From VXNE01 sp965208745 (GTDB lineage Bacteria > Pseudomonadota > Gammaproteobacteria > Pseudomonadales > Azotimanducaceae): DNA of 64,000 nucleotides. The stretch spans positions 2,976,001 through 3,040,000 of the forward strand of contig CBDBPN010000004.1 of assembly GCA_965208745.1 (NCBI GenBank). Direction: 5' to 3'. The position numbers and the translations under genes were made by a program. The number at the start of each line of letters is the position of its first letter. Position 1 is the stretch's first letter. Shown piece after piece: positions 1 to 8,128 of this stretch. The notes below the pieces were generated by a model. The model made no database searches, was not told the DNA's origin, and saw only the letters and a list, made by a program, of their open reading frames with translations.

Positions 1-854
1 AAAGCGTTGGGGATCGGGGCCGACAGGTGTCGGAAATGCGGGCAGGCTGAGCTCTTGCGCATGGATCGCGCGGTCCTGTTTTGGTGATGGTAGGAAGACT
101 TGGTAGACCTCGTTGCCGTATGCGAGGACAAGAAACGCATAGGGGACGTCAACGGATGTGGGTCGACGTCGCATCAACAAGGCGACTATCAGGTCATTGG
201 GCATGGGACCCGGCTGGAACGTGTAGAAGACGGGGAATTCGGACACGAAAGGTTGTGTGTGGTCGGAGTGGCGAACCCACCTCAGCGCTTCAGCGAAATT
301 GGCCAACTCATCGTTTGGGAGAAGGGTCAGGCCGACTCTCACGAGTGCTTTGAGGACGGCGACAGGCGTATAGGGGTCTCGCTTCAGTTGAAGACTGAAC
401 TGGCGTTTCTCGAAGTCCATCTTGAACTTAGGGTTGCTCTCGTATTGGGTCATCCGGAAGGCCGTCCCGTCGTACTCGATGCGCCAGCCTTCCTTCTCGT
501 TCTTCAAGGTCGGTACGCCTTTTTGCCCTTGATTCTCGAAAAGGTACGTGTCGGTTTCGTCCAGTTCCCCAGATCGTTCTCAATGGTGGAGCCGAAGAAT
601 AAGTTGCATTCGTCGCATTCTTCGCGCGTGAAGAGCGTTCTGTTGCCAAGGAGTTGCGGGATGGCATGTGCGTCGTTGCGGAATGGCGTGCTGGCGGTGC
701 CTCGTCTGCAGAATCGACAGACTCGCGGGTCTGGTGCGGCTAGTACGAGTCGTTTGCCGGGGCGCAGGAAGAGTGGGTGGGTGCCAACGTATCTCTCCTC
801 GTAGAACTGCGCAGCTTTCTCGCCTCTTTCGTCGAGGAAAACAGGTGCGCCCAT
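1..854 (-). pseudogene. HNH-type endonuclease-like gene, frameshifted and cut by the left window edge
   Basis: The ATG at 854 opens a 116-codon frame with a zinc-finger/HNH layout: C46-x2-C49, an AHAIP segment with H63, then the ECDECN motif (C80, C83). The family is inferred from this CxxC/AHAIP/CxxCN pattern. The frame stops at 504, but a second frame stays open from about 565 to base 1 and reads like ordinary protein. One missing base near the G/C run at 561-572 would join the two, giving a protein of at least 280 residues whose C-terminus lies outside the window. It follows the NYN gene by 63 bp on the same strand, so the two probably form one transcript. Function is not known; a nuclease in defence or mobile-element biology is a reasonable guess. 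The frameshift may be real or a sequencing error. Confidence 0.55.
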
Positions 855-917
855 GGTCGGATGTCTCCTTGATCTTTCTCTGGTTTGGCGGTCAGCGATT
901 CGTGCTCTACGGCAGTG

Positions 918-2054
918 TCAGGGGTCGCTGGCGATTCGAGCTGAGGGATCGATGGCGTAGGCGAACTCGGTGTTCGGGCCTTGTTCCGGTCCGGTTCTGC
1001 CGGTGACGGTTACGCCGGCGAGTTCCTCGAATTTCTTGCCGCGGAGGGCGTTAACGACGTTGGGCGTGTTGTGCTGCAGGTTCATGGATCCGGCCACGTC
1101 CCCGGCGCGTATGGTGATGGTCGTCCGTCCTTGCCGCCGAGCGGGGTCGACTATCGTCTCGGTGGCGTGCCGGCGAATCCGGTCGGCTTCCGTCTCAACG
1201 GTGGCCGCTGGCTTTTGGCTTTGGTCATCGTGTGGATGGTGCTCGGTGGCCAGGCGTTTTGCCGTTTGACGGAGATGGTGTCGCTCGGGGGAGTCGAGAT
1301 ACCGACCTAGTACGTCGGCCGCGTCTCGGAGGAGCATGCGGTCGAGTTCGGCAGGTATTGCCTCGTGGACATCGAGGGCCGACAGGGCCGCGAGGTCGGC
1401 AGGAGACCGCGCTCGGAGGAAGTCTGCCGCAACCGAGTCGAGCCGTTGGGTGGCATTGGGAGCCTCGTCAGCGCGTTGATTCGTTTGGTCCCCGAAGGAG
1501 CCTTGGGCGTGACGGACGGCGAGGAAGGACTCTATGTCCGACTGGCGCCACTCCGTCGAGGTATCGGATTCCTGGCGCAGGAGGCGGGACTGGTTCCCTT
1601 GGTTGTCGCTGGAGGGCTGAATGCCGAGTAGGTGGACGCGGACGCCGTAGGTTTGGGCGATCTGGACGCCGATGCGGACATCTTCGTCTCCCGAAAGCAG
1701 AACGGCGTCCGAGATGGCGTGATTGCGCGCGAGTTCGATGAGGTCGGTGACGATCAGGGAATCAACGCCTTTCTGTCTTCCTGTGTAAGCGATCACGCCT
1801 AGGCGGAGCTTGATGTCGTTGGCGTCGGCAAGCGCTTGCTGCTCAGCGGTCGGTCCAGTTCGCGGCATACCATCGTACCAATAGATGCGGAGCAGAGACG
1901 CCGACGGCGAGCTTGTTTCGACGGCGTGCCGAAGCGCCTCGAGTGCTGCGGCCAGATCGAGCTGTACTGAACTGCGTGGGAGTGCGTTTCCCGAAAGGAG
2001 CTTCGAGCCGGCGGAGTAGAGATAGCCGGCGTCGACGAAGACGGCTGTGCGCAT
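918..2054 (-). CDS. NYN-domain (LabA/DUF88-like) nuclease family protein
   Basis: This 378-residue protein begins with a PIN-like NYN fold: strand 1 carries FVDAGY with D8, a second acidic patch is GVDSLIVTD (D98, D104), and SGDEDV at 121-126 is the third. These are the positions where NYN proteins bind metal for RNA cleavage. Residues 1-150 account for the domain; 180-300 are polar and poorly structured; the last 70 residues look folded but I cannot name them. The start is the ATG at 2054, directly before the first strand. The HNH-like gene follows 63 bp downstream on the same strand, and both have lower GC than the housekeeping genes further right, suggesting acquisition. Ribonuclease activity is inferred from the family; the substrate is unknown. 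Confidence 0.75.
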   Translation of the reverse strand: MRTAVFVDAGYLYSAGSKLLSGNALPRSSVQLDLAAALEALRHAVETSSPSASLLRIYWYDGMPRTGPTAEQQALADANDIKLRLGVIAYTGRQKGVDSLIVTDLIELARNHAISDAVLLSGDEDVRIGVQIAQTYGVRVHLLGIQPSSDNQGNQSRLLRQESDTSTEWRQSDIESFLAVRHAQGSFGDQTNQRADEAPNATQRLDSVAADFLRARSPADLAALSALDVHEAIPAELDRMLLRDAADVLGRYLDSPERHHLRQTAKRLATEHHPHDDQSQKPAATVETEADRIRRHATETIVDPARRQGRTTITIRAGDVAGSMNLQHNTPNVVNALRGKKFEELAGVTVTGRTGPEQGPNTEFAYAIDPSARIASDP

Positions 2055-2600
2055 GAGGATTGCCTATTTGATCGTAGTATTGGGTACGAGGGTCCCTGGC
2101 GGGACCCTCGGTCTAGTTCACGCTCCAACCGTTGTATTAATCCGGGAGACGCTGAACACCAGGAATCCTAGGGTAGCCAGCTCTGGGCGTCAAGAGAGAC
2201 GGGTGCCCCGGGGTGCCCCCGTCCTGGCGTCGGTGCGCCGTGCCTCTGAAGTAGTCGGGACTGGTGGGTCCAACGTCGCCGCTCCGGTCGGAGCGGGCGT
2301 GGTGGCGCGGATTTTGGGCGATGCTGGGTAGTGCGGGCGAATGTCTGCGTGAGCGCATGGAAAGCGCGCGCCCGCAATGGCGGGGCAGGCGAAGAGCCCT
2401 GCTAAGCGGGGCGATGCCGTCGCGTTGGGAACGGTCGTTCTGCTAAGCGGAACTTCCCCCCTGATTCCACGTTGATTCGCTGGTCAAGCGGTTGATTCCG
2501 ATGGGATTTCGGATGGTCGCTGGCACGACAATCGTAGCCATGTAAAGGATGGAACAGGGAAGTATTTGATGTTGACTTTATTGGGAAGATGATTCACGAT
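2055..2600. other. Gene-less stretch with short repeats
   Basis: No open frame here looks like a protein. The stretch holds two small related hairpins (2396-2453), several TTGATTC heptamers between about 2470 and 2500, and the first copy of a 12-bp direct repeat (2533-2544). It separates the NYN gene from the IS1634-family transposase and may include the left end of that element. No promoter for the NYN gene was clear enough to call. Confidence 0.5.
2396..2453. repeat. Two hairpins with identical loop and swapped stem pairs
   Basis: Two 17-nt hairpins lie 41 nt apart (2396-2412 and 2437-2453). Both share the core TGCTAAGCG. The outer stem is GCCC/GGGC in the first and GTTC/GAAC in the second, so three of the four outer pairs differ yet all still pair. 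The second is followed by a TTCCCCC run. The identical loop with compensating stems suggests selection on the folded form, as a recombinase or transposase site or an RNA element. No family is recognised. Confidence 0.5.
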
Positions 2601-2613
2601 GCGTAGCCATGTA
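2533..2613. repeat. 12-bp direct repeat at the left flank of the IS
   Basis: The sequence CGTAGCCATGTA occurs at 2533-2544 and again at 2602-2613. The second copy contains the apparent original ATG of the transposase. The core GTAGCC reappears inverted as GGCTAC at 4324-4329 just before the transposase stop, so it may be part of the element's terminal repeats. The duplication could come from a nested or repeated insertion, or may be part of the IS end. Confidence 0.4.
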
Positions 2614-4334
2614 CATCGGTCCCCAACCGCAACTCCCCGCCCGCCGTCCTGCTGCGCGAGTCCTTCCGACGCGACGGCAAGGTCAGGAAACGCACCCTGG
2701 CCAACCTCTCCAAGTGGCCCCCCGCCCTGGTGGAGGGCCTGCGCGTCCTGCTCGGGGGCGGCACCGCGGTGACGCGCCTCGGCGACGCCTTCGACATCGT
2801 CCGCGCGCTGCCGCACGGCCATGTCGCCGCCGTGCTCGGCACGCTCCGGCAACTGCGCCTGGACCGGGTCGTGGCCGCGCAACGCTCGCCCGAGCGCGAC
2901 CGCGTGGTGGCCATGGTCGTCGCCCGCGTGCTGGAGCCGGGGTCGAAGCTGGCCACCGCCGCCGGCCTCGCCGCGGCCACCGCGCGCCACACCCTGGCCG
3001 ACACGCTGGGACTGGGCGCGCTCACCGAGGACGACCTGTACGCCGCCATGGACTGGCTGCTCGCGCGCCAGGACCGCATCGAGCGGACCCTGGCCAGGCG
3101 CCATCTCGCGGACGGCGCGCTGGTGCTGTACGACCTGACCTCGGTGTACCTGGAGGGGCGCCAGTGCCCGCTGGCGAAGCGCGGCCACTCGCGCGACGGC
3201 AAGAAGGGCAAGCTGCAGATCGAGTTCGGGCTGCTGTGCGACGCCGACGGCCGGCCGGTGGCGGTGGAGGTGTTCCCCGGCAACACCGCCGACCCGGCCA
3301 CCGTGGGCGCGCAGATCGACAAGCTGCGCGAACGCTTCGGGCTGTCCAGGGTGGTGCTGGTGGGCGACCGCGGCATGCTCACCGAGGCGCGCATCCGGGA
3401 GGACGTCAAGCCGGCGGGGCTGGACTGGATCAGCGCCCTGCGGGGGCCGGCGATCCGCAAGCTGGTCGAGGCCGGCGCGATCCAGCCGTCGCTGTTCGAC
3501 GAGCGGGACCTGATCGAGATCCGCGCCGACGCGCATCCCGGCGAGCGCCTCGTGGTGTGCCGCAATCCGCTGCTCGCCGCGGAGCGCGCGCGCAAGCGCG
3601 GGGAACTGCTCGCGGCCACCGAGAAGCTGCTCGAACCCATCGCGGCGGCGACGCGGCGGAAGCGCAAGCGCCTGACGGGCGCGGAGCGGATCGGCGCGCG
3701 GGTCGGCAAGGTCATCGGCAAGTACAGGATGGCCAAGCACTTCGACTGGGACATCGACGACGACGGCTGCTTCGGCCACCGCAGAAACGCCGCCTCCATC
3801 GCCGCCGAGGCGGCCCTGGACGGGCTGTACGTCATCCGCACCAGCCTGCCGGAGGAACGCCTCGACGCCGCGGGCGCCGTGCGCGCCTACAAGCGCCTGA
3901 GCACCGTGGAGCGCGCCTTCCGCAGTCTCAAGACCGTCGATCTGAAGGTGCGCCCGGTGTTCCACCGCACGGCCGACCGGGTGCGCGCCCACGTGCTGCT
4001 GTGCATGCTCGCCTACTACGTGGAGTGGCACATGCGCGAGCGGCTGGCGCCGCTGCTGTTCGACGACGAGGACCCGGCCGGCGCCGCGGCCGACCGCGCC
4101 TCCGTGGTCGCCCCCGCCCGGGTCTCCGAGTCCGCCCGGCGCAAGGCCCGTCGCAAGCGCGCCGACGACGGGCGGCCCGTGCAGAGCTTCCGCTCGCTGC
4201 TCGGCGACCTCGCCACCGTCACGAAAAACACCGTCACGCCGCGCCTGCCCGGCGCCGAACCGTTCGAACTCCTCGCCCGACCCACCGAACCGCAGCGCGA
4301 AGCCTTCCGGCTGCTCGGCCTTCGGCTACAATAG
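2602..4334 (+). mobile_element. IS1634-family insertion sequence (IS4 superfamily), edges uncertain
   Basis: The element consists of one transposase gene flanked by the short inverted motif GTAGCC (2603-2608) and GGCTAC (4324-4329). Longer terminal inverted repeats or a target duplication could not be fixed by eye, so the limits given are minimal. GC content is high, like the core genome, so the element is probably at home in this lineage. It separates the NYN/HNH genes from the restriction-gene fragment, consistent with a region rearranged by mobile DNA. Confidence 0.6.
2730..4334 (+). CDS. IS1634-family DDE transposase, damaged N-terminus
   Basis: This is a cut-and-paste transposase of the IS4 superfamily. 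The DDE triad is visible: D135 in LVLYDLTSVY, D213 in VGDRGML and E394 in AYKRLSTVERAF, the IS4 Y-R-E-K signature region. The GTG at 2730 is only the first available start in this frame. Family members normally start about 40 residues earlier with a MYIA..VPNR..SPPAVLL segment. Here SPPAVLLRESFRR is present in frame from 2607, but the matching ATG at 2609 is in another frame, as if 2 or 5 bases had been lost near 2617. The rest is intact to the stop at 4334. The copy may therefore be inactive. Confidence 0.85.
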   Translation: MEGLRVLLGGGTAVTRLGDAFDIVRALPHGHVAAVLGTLRQLRLDRVVAAQRSPERDRVVAMVVARVLEPGSKLATAAGLAAATARHTLADTLGLGALTEDDLYAAMDWLLARQDRIERTLARRHLADGALVLYDLTSVYLEGRQCPLAKRGHSRDGKKGKLQIEFGLLCDADGRPVAVEVFPGNTADPATVGAQIDKLRERFGLSRVVLVGDRGMLTEARIREDVKPAGLDWISALRGPAIRKLVEAGAIQPSLFDERDLIEIRADAHPGERLVVCRNPLLAAERARKRGELLAATEKLLEPIAAATRRKRKRLTGAERIGARVGKVIGKYRMAKHFDWDIDDDGCFGHRRNAASIAAEAALDGLYVIRTSLPEERLDAAGAVRAYKRLSTVERAFRSLKTVDLKVRPVFHRTADRVRAHVLLCMLAYYVEWHMRERLAPLLFDDEDPAGAAADRASVVAPARVSESARRKARRKRADDGRPVQSFRSLLGDLATVTKNTVTPRLPGAEPFELLARPTEPQREAFRLLGLRLQ

Positions 4335-4804
4335 CGCGTACCCAGTGGCGAACCGTTAGATCCCGGCGATGCCCCCGAAAATCAATACCTTGGCTCGGTT
4401 CGACTCTGGAAGTTCAGGCTAAGAGCGGCTTCGTCGTTGTCCCCTTGCAGTACAGCAGGGCGCGCCCCGGCGCGGGCAACCGGAGCGCGCCTAGCGCCAG
4501 CGATCGTGACCCGAACGGGCCGAGACCGTTTGCGGGCGCGGTCGCTGAAAGCGATAGAGCGCGTGCCCGTAGGGCGGCGCCAATAGAAAGGCACCATCGG
4601 TCGGGATCGAAGACGAAGCGGGGAGGCCTCGCGGTCCGCCGAGACGGCGGCAGCGTGATGGCCACCTACGGCGGTGGTGCGTGGTGCGGCGACGGAGCGG
4701 GTTGTCGCTTGCCGCAAGAGGGTGTCGGGATCATCGGCCGGCCGTCCGATGGGACACGGAATTGTCGAATCAGTTTCTTGTGCGGTAACCAACGCTGTGA
4801 GGAC
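4335..4804. other. Gene-less stretch between IS and palindrome
   Basis: No convincing gene, RNA or repeat is seen here. A 136-codon open frame on the minus strand (4382-4792) has the arginine- and proline-rich composition of a chance frame in GC-rich DNA. The stretch may contain the right end of the IS1634-family element and remnants of whatever it inserted into. Confidence 0.5.
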
Positions 4805-5690
4805 TGGAGTTGACCCGCTTTTGTGGACACCCTGAGACTGTGGTCAGGAGGTGTCTGTATGACGAGGAGACGATACGCGCCGGTACTCCGGCGCGTATCG
4901 TCTCCTCGTCATACAGACACCTCCTGACCACAGTCTCAGGGTGTCCACAAAAGCGGGTCAACTCCACTGCGTCAAGTGACTCGAGCATCGCAAGCTGTTC
5001 GTTGTCGGCGAGGAGTTGGCGCGTCTTCGTGCCGAACTCCAAGCCTTGCTTCCGTGCCTGCGCCACGACGACATCCTTCTCGTTCTGCGTTTTGGCGGCC
5101 AGCGCCCTGTAAAACAGCTTCTTCTTCGACCATTCGGCGTTGCCTATCTTGGTGTTTTCGGCATGGGGCAAAAGGATAAGATTGCCGAGTGAGTGTCGAA
5201 TGTCGTCGCCGTAAATCGCGGGATCCCAAGCTGCGCCCGGGTCGGAATCGGGAGCGACATGTTCCACAGTCGCATACAGGTGGCTGATCCATCTGCGAAA
5301 ACTCAGGTAGTCCAGGTTCTCGCTGCGGCGGACGGAAGTTCGAGTCAACAGGCCGGCCGTCCCACCATCTGGCAATGCGTTGTGGGCAGCGGCAAGCAGA
5401 AGGAACCGACAAAGTGGACGAGAACGCCGCGCCAAGGGCACGGTACTGGCGAGCGCAACCCATGCGTTCCGATCTTGCGCGTCGCAGGGCCTTTTGAGGT
5501 ACCTGTCACGGAGTTCGGTCTTGAGAGTGGCCACCGGTGCGAGATTGTTGTGTCGGTCGACGCCGGCGCAGAACGGACCGCCCCCCGCAGTTGGATTCGG
5601 ATGCATCAGGCGGCGCAACTCGGAGTCGATGCCCGCCGTTCCGCCGGTGACGGCGCGGCGCAGGACGACATACGCGGTTATCGCCCTCGC
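4770..5690 (-). pseudogene. C-terminal fragment of a GmrSD/DUF262-DUF1524 restriction-type protein
   Basis: Read leftward from about 5690, the protein shows the end of a DUF262-like region and a DUF1524 HNH nuclease domain: TVEHVAP with the catalytic-type His, then SLGNLILLP and NTKIGN. GmrSD-type proteins are nucleotide-dependent enzymes that cut modified phage DNA. The N-terminal ParB-like nucleotidase part is missing: at about 5690 the homology ends abruptly against a Nudix fragment on the other strand. At the C-terminus the native sequence ends after SLDAV, where the 79-bp palindrome begins, and the frame then reads through the palindrome to a stop at 4770. The gene is broken at both ends and almost certainly inactive. 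Members vary, so GmrD-only relatives are also possible. Confidence 0.7.
4805..4966. repeat. Perfect 79-bp inverted repeat with 4-nt loop (two facing IS3-family ends)
   Basis: Arms 4805-4883 and 4888-4966 are exact reverse complements, separated by TACT. Each arm contains a TGTGGACACC stretch typical of IS3-family ends, then an AGGAGG ribosome binding site seven bases before an ATG that opens MTRRRYAP, the usual beginning of an IS3-family OrfA. So each arm looks like the first 79 bp of one element, placed head to head with the remainder absent. It cuts off the C-terminus of the DUF1524 gene. No target duplication is visible. It may be a real hairpin remnant or an assembly fold-back. Confidence 0.85.
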
Positions 5691-5691
5691 C

Positions 5692-6063
5692 GCCGGGGGC
5701 GGGATCAAGCCGGACGAGGACAGGCTGGACGCCCTGCGCCGGGAGGTGTGGGAGGAGACGGGTCTGAGGGTGGGTGGCGTACCGCGGCTACTCTGGCGAC
5801 GCACGCACAGTTTCGGTCGTGGAGGCAAGGCCACCGAGCAGCACGAGGACATCTACCTCGTCCTCGCCCGGCGATTCGAACCCACGGCCCGCCACAACCC
5901 CGAACCGAGCGAGGTGGGCATCTTTCGCGAGTTCCGATGGTGGTCGGTGCAGGCACTCGCAGGCGCCGCCAGCGAGCGGTTCGCGCCGAGGACGTTGCCG
6001 CTCCTCGTGAATGGGCTCGTTTCGGACGGTCCGCCGCCGCGACCGGTCTCGCTCCGCGATTGA
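5692..6063 (+). pseudogene. Nudix hydrolase, N-terminally truncated
   Basis: The Nudix box is complete and matches Gx5Ex7REUxEExGU: it begins GGIKPDED and ends REVWEETGL. Nudix enzymes hydrolyse nucleoside diphosphates linked to another group. The first beta strands and the usual LP before GGG are absent; sequence upstream of about 5690 belongs to the restriction-gene fragment on the other strand. The C-terminal half (ATEQHEDIYLVLARRF, then EFRWWSV) looks normal to the stop at 6063. In-frame start codons exist upstream but would add DUF1524-antisense sequence, so no native start is left. I regard it as a remnant of a gene fused to another remnant by recombination. Confidence 0.7.
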
Positions 6064-6160
6064 GACGGCGCGGAGAGTCGGCAATCGTACTCGTTCCCTT
6101 GCCGGGGCGCTTGGCCGAGGGGCGCCCGTGTCCGCGCCGGGTCGTCGGTCGAGGGCCGCC

Positions 6161-6529
6161 TTACCCCTCCGCGAGGGACTGGGCGAACATGTATCGGTTG
6201 CCGTCGGGGTCGAGGAACGTCGCAAGCTTGACCATGCCGGGAATCTCGACGGTCTCGCCATCGAACGGTACGCCCTTGGCCTCGAGTTCGGCGCGCGCGG
6301 CGTCGACGTCCCGGACGCCCAGCACCGGTGTCGTACCGCCGCCGGAGCCTTCGGCGCCCTGGTTCAGGCCGATGGTGACACCGTCGGTGGGCGTGCTTAC
6401 CTCCGCCCATCCAGCCTCGGCGGCCTTGAAGCGGGCCTCGAGGCCCAGCTTGTCGGCAAACCACGCCAGGGAGGCATCGAGGTCGGTCACGGGCGTGGAC
6501 AGGGTAATGGCGCCGTCGTAGTCGGGCAT
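6161..6529 (-). CDS. VOC superfamily (glyoxalase/dioxygenase-fold) protein
   Basis: This 122-residue protein is a single vicinal-oxygen-chelate unit of paired beta-alpha-beta-beta-beta modules: it begins with strand AITLSTPV, has TDLDASLAWFADKLG, and ends with the DPDGNRYMF motif that usually supplies a metal-binding or substrate-facing residue. The ATG at 6529 is preceded by AAGGAG at proper spacing. Members of this subgroup are small cytosolic proteins of mostly unknown substrate. It lies 125 bp downstream of the SprT-like gene on the same strand and could share its transcript. No specific reaction can be assigned. Confidence 0.8.
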   Translation of the reverse strand: MPDYDGAITLSTPVTDLDASLAWFADKLGLEARFKAAEAGWAEVSTPTDGVTIGLNQGAEGSGGGTTPVLGVRDVDAARAELEAKGVPFDGETVEIPGMVKLATFLDPDGNRYMFAQSLAEG

Positions 6530-6654
6530 GGCTGCGCTCCTTGACTTGGGTTCCTGGACGATCAACAAGAGTCGACGGGCTCGAGTGTGCCGCGTCGCGG
6601 AGGCGTTCGGAAGTCCTTCGGACCGGGCAGCCCGCGGGTTGCCGTCGAGGGGCG

Positions 6655-7343
6655 CTACTGGCGCGGTATCCGCAGTCGCGGGTACGGGACAAGCCAGACC
6701 GTATCGCCGCTTCGCACCCTGGCGCGCTTGGGGTTCATCCGCTCGATAACGCCCGTGCGGACCTCGCCGCGCCCAATGAACTCGACGGTGTCGCCCGCCC
6801 GGAATCCCTCCCTGGCCGCGTCCCGCGTCCGCCGCGCCTCGTCGCTCTCGTGCGCCCGGCTGGCCGGCCTGGCCCCCAGGCGCCGGGCGATCGCCTTCCA
6901 GGCGGGCCCGTGGGCGGCATCCGGACCGGCAACCGCGTGCGCGATCTCGTGGAGGATGGTGTCCGTGACGTCCTCGGGCGCTCCGTCGGCCGCGTGCGTG
7001 CGGCTGAGCACGATCAGCTTCTGCTTCGCACGGCACTCGCCCAGCCTTTGGCGTGCGTTGCTGAACCGGAAGGACCAATCGTGGAGGCCGTTGTCGTCCA
7101 TGAGGGCGTGCGCCCGGGCGGCGACCTCCTCGAGCCTGCCGACGCGTTTGCCGCGTTCCTCGGCGCGGACCTGCAGGCGTGATCGAGTCCGGCGTACGGC
7201 ACGGTCCAAACGTCGGGGCCGTTCTTGACCCGTGCCCTGGCGGGGTTGAGCTTCTCCACGGTTCCCGTCAGCGTGCCGTCGGCGGTGGCGAATCGGACCC
7301 GGTCTCCCACCTCGAACAGCACCTGCCTGTCCTCGATACGCAA
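6655..7343 (-). pseudogene. SprT-like zinc metalloprotease flanked by two small beta-barrel modules, frameshifted
   Basis: The SprT domain has the zinc motif HEIAH (HExxH) and an LGECRAKQKLI strand typical of SprT/Spartan proteases. It is bracketed by two copies of a 40-residue KOW/Tudor-like module: GDRVRFATADG...VWTVPYAGL at the N-terminus and GDTVEFIGRGE...VWLVPYPRL at the C-terminus. The first module lies in a frame starting at a TTG (7343) with GGAG just upstream; the SprT part is in another frame (6655-7209). One missing base near 7172-7185 would join them into about 230 residues. An internal start at 7209 could still make the protease without the first module. The aldolase gene ends 4 bp upstream, so the two are likely co-transcribed. 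Sequencing error or true decay cannot be told apart here. Confidence 0.65.
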
Positions 7344-7347
7344 GCTC

Positions 7348-8106
7348 CTACGCCCGCACCGACCCGAGCCCCGCCTGGATCCCCTCGGTCGCCCAGCCGG
7401 CCCAGGGCAGGGTGAAGAACCGGAAACCCTTCTCCATCAGCTCGGTCGGCGAGATGCCGGGCGGGACGAAGAACATTCCCGGCGCGACGCCGGCGTCCCG
7501 GCACGCCGCCCCGATGCGGTCGAGGGCGGCGTGGTACTTCGGGTTCGTGTAGTCGAGCGGGACATCGATGTTGATGGACAGGTCGGACGGCCCGACGAGC
7601 AGGACGTCGATGCCGTCCACGGCGAGGATGTCCTCGATCCCGTCGAGCGCCTCCCGGGTCTCGATCATCGGGATGATCAGGAGCTGCTCGTTGACCGCGT
7701 CCATGTACTCGCGATAGCTGCCGAACTCGCCCCAGTCGCCGCGCATGCCCGCGGAACTGCGCGCCCCGGCGAACGGGTACCGGCACCAGTTCACCATTTG
7801 CGCGGCTTCCTCCGGGTTGTTCACCATCGGCACGACGATGCCCTTGGCGCCGATGTCGAGGGCGTAGCAGATCTGGTCCGGCCGCAGGTCGCCGACGCGC
7901 ACGATCGGGCTCGTGTCGGTGCCGCGCGTGGCGCCGACGGCGCGTACCAGGCCCTTGATATCGTCCGTCGAGTGTTGCGTGTCGAAGAGCAGGAAGTCGA
8001 AACCCGCACCCGCCAGGAAGCGCGTGTCGCTGGCGGCGTGGGCGGTGGTGCCGACGACCGTCTCGCCGGCCGTGAGCTTTTCTTTGGTGCGGTGAATGGC
8101 GGGCAC
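7348..8106 (-). CDS. HpcH/HpaI aldolase family protein
   Basis: This 252-residue protein is a class II pyruvate aldolase of the HpcH/HpaI family, which splits 2-keto-3-deoxy acids such as 4-hydroxy-2-oxoheptanedioate or 2-keto-3-deoxy-L-rhamnonate into pyruvate and an aldehyde. Visible motifs are FDTQHS (usually DxEH, catalytic loop), AKGIVVPMVNN, the metal-binding IPMIET with its Glu, and the phosphate-loop-like GPSDLS. Length is normal. The substrate cannot be assigned; DTQH instead of DTEH is a common variant. The SprT-like gene follows 4 bp downstream and the remnant of a FAD oxidoreductase lies just upstream on the same strand. Confidence 0.85.
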   Translation of the reverse strand: MPAIHRTKEKLTAGETVVGTTAHAASDTRFLAGAGFDFLLFDTQHSTDDIKGLVRAVGATRGTDTSPIVRVGDLRPDQICYALDIGAKGIVVPMVNNPEEAAQMVNWCRYPFAGARSSAGMRGDWGEFGSYREYMDAVNEQLLIIPMIETREALDGIEDILAVDGIDVLLVGPSDLSINIDVPLDYTNPKYHAALDRIGAACRDAGVAPGMFFVPPGISPTELMEKGFRFFTLPWAGWATEGIQAGLGSVRA

Positions 8107-8128
8107 TCCCGGCTGCGGAGGGCAAAGC

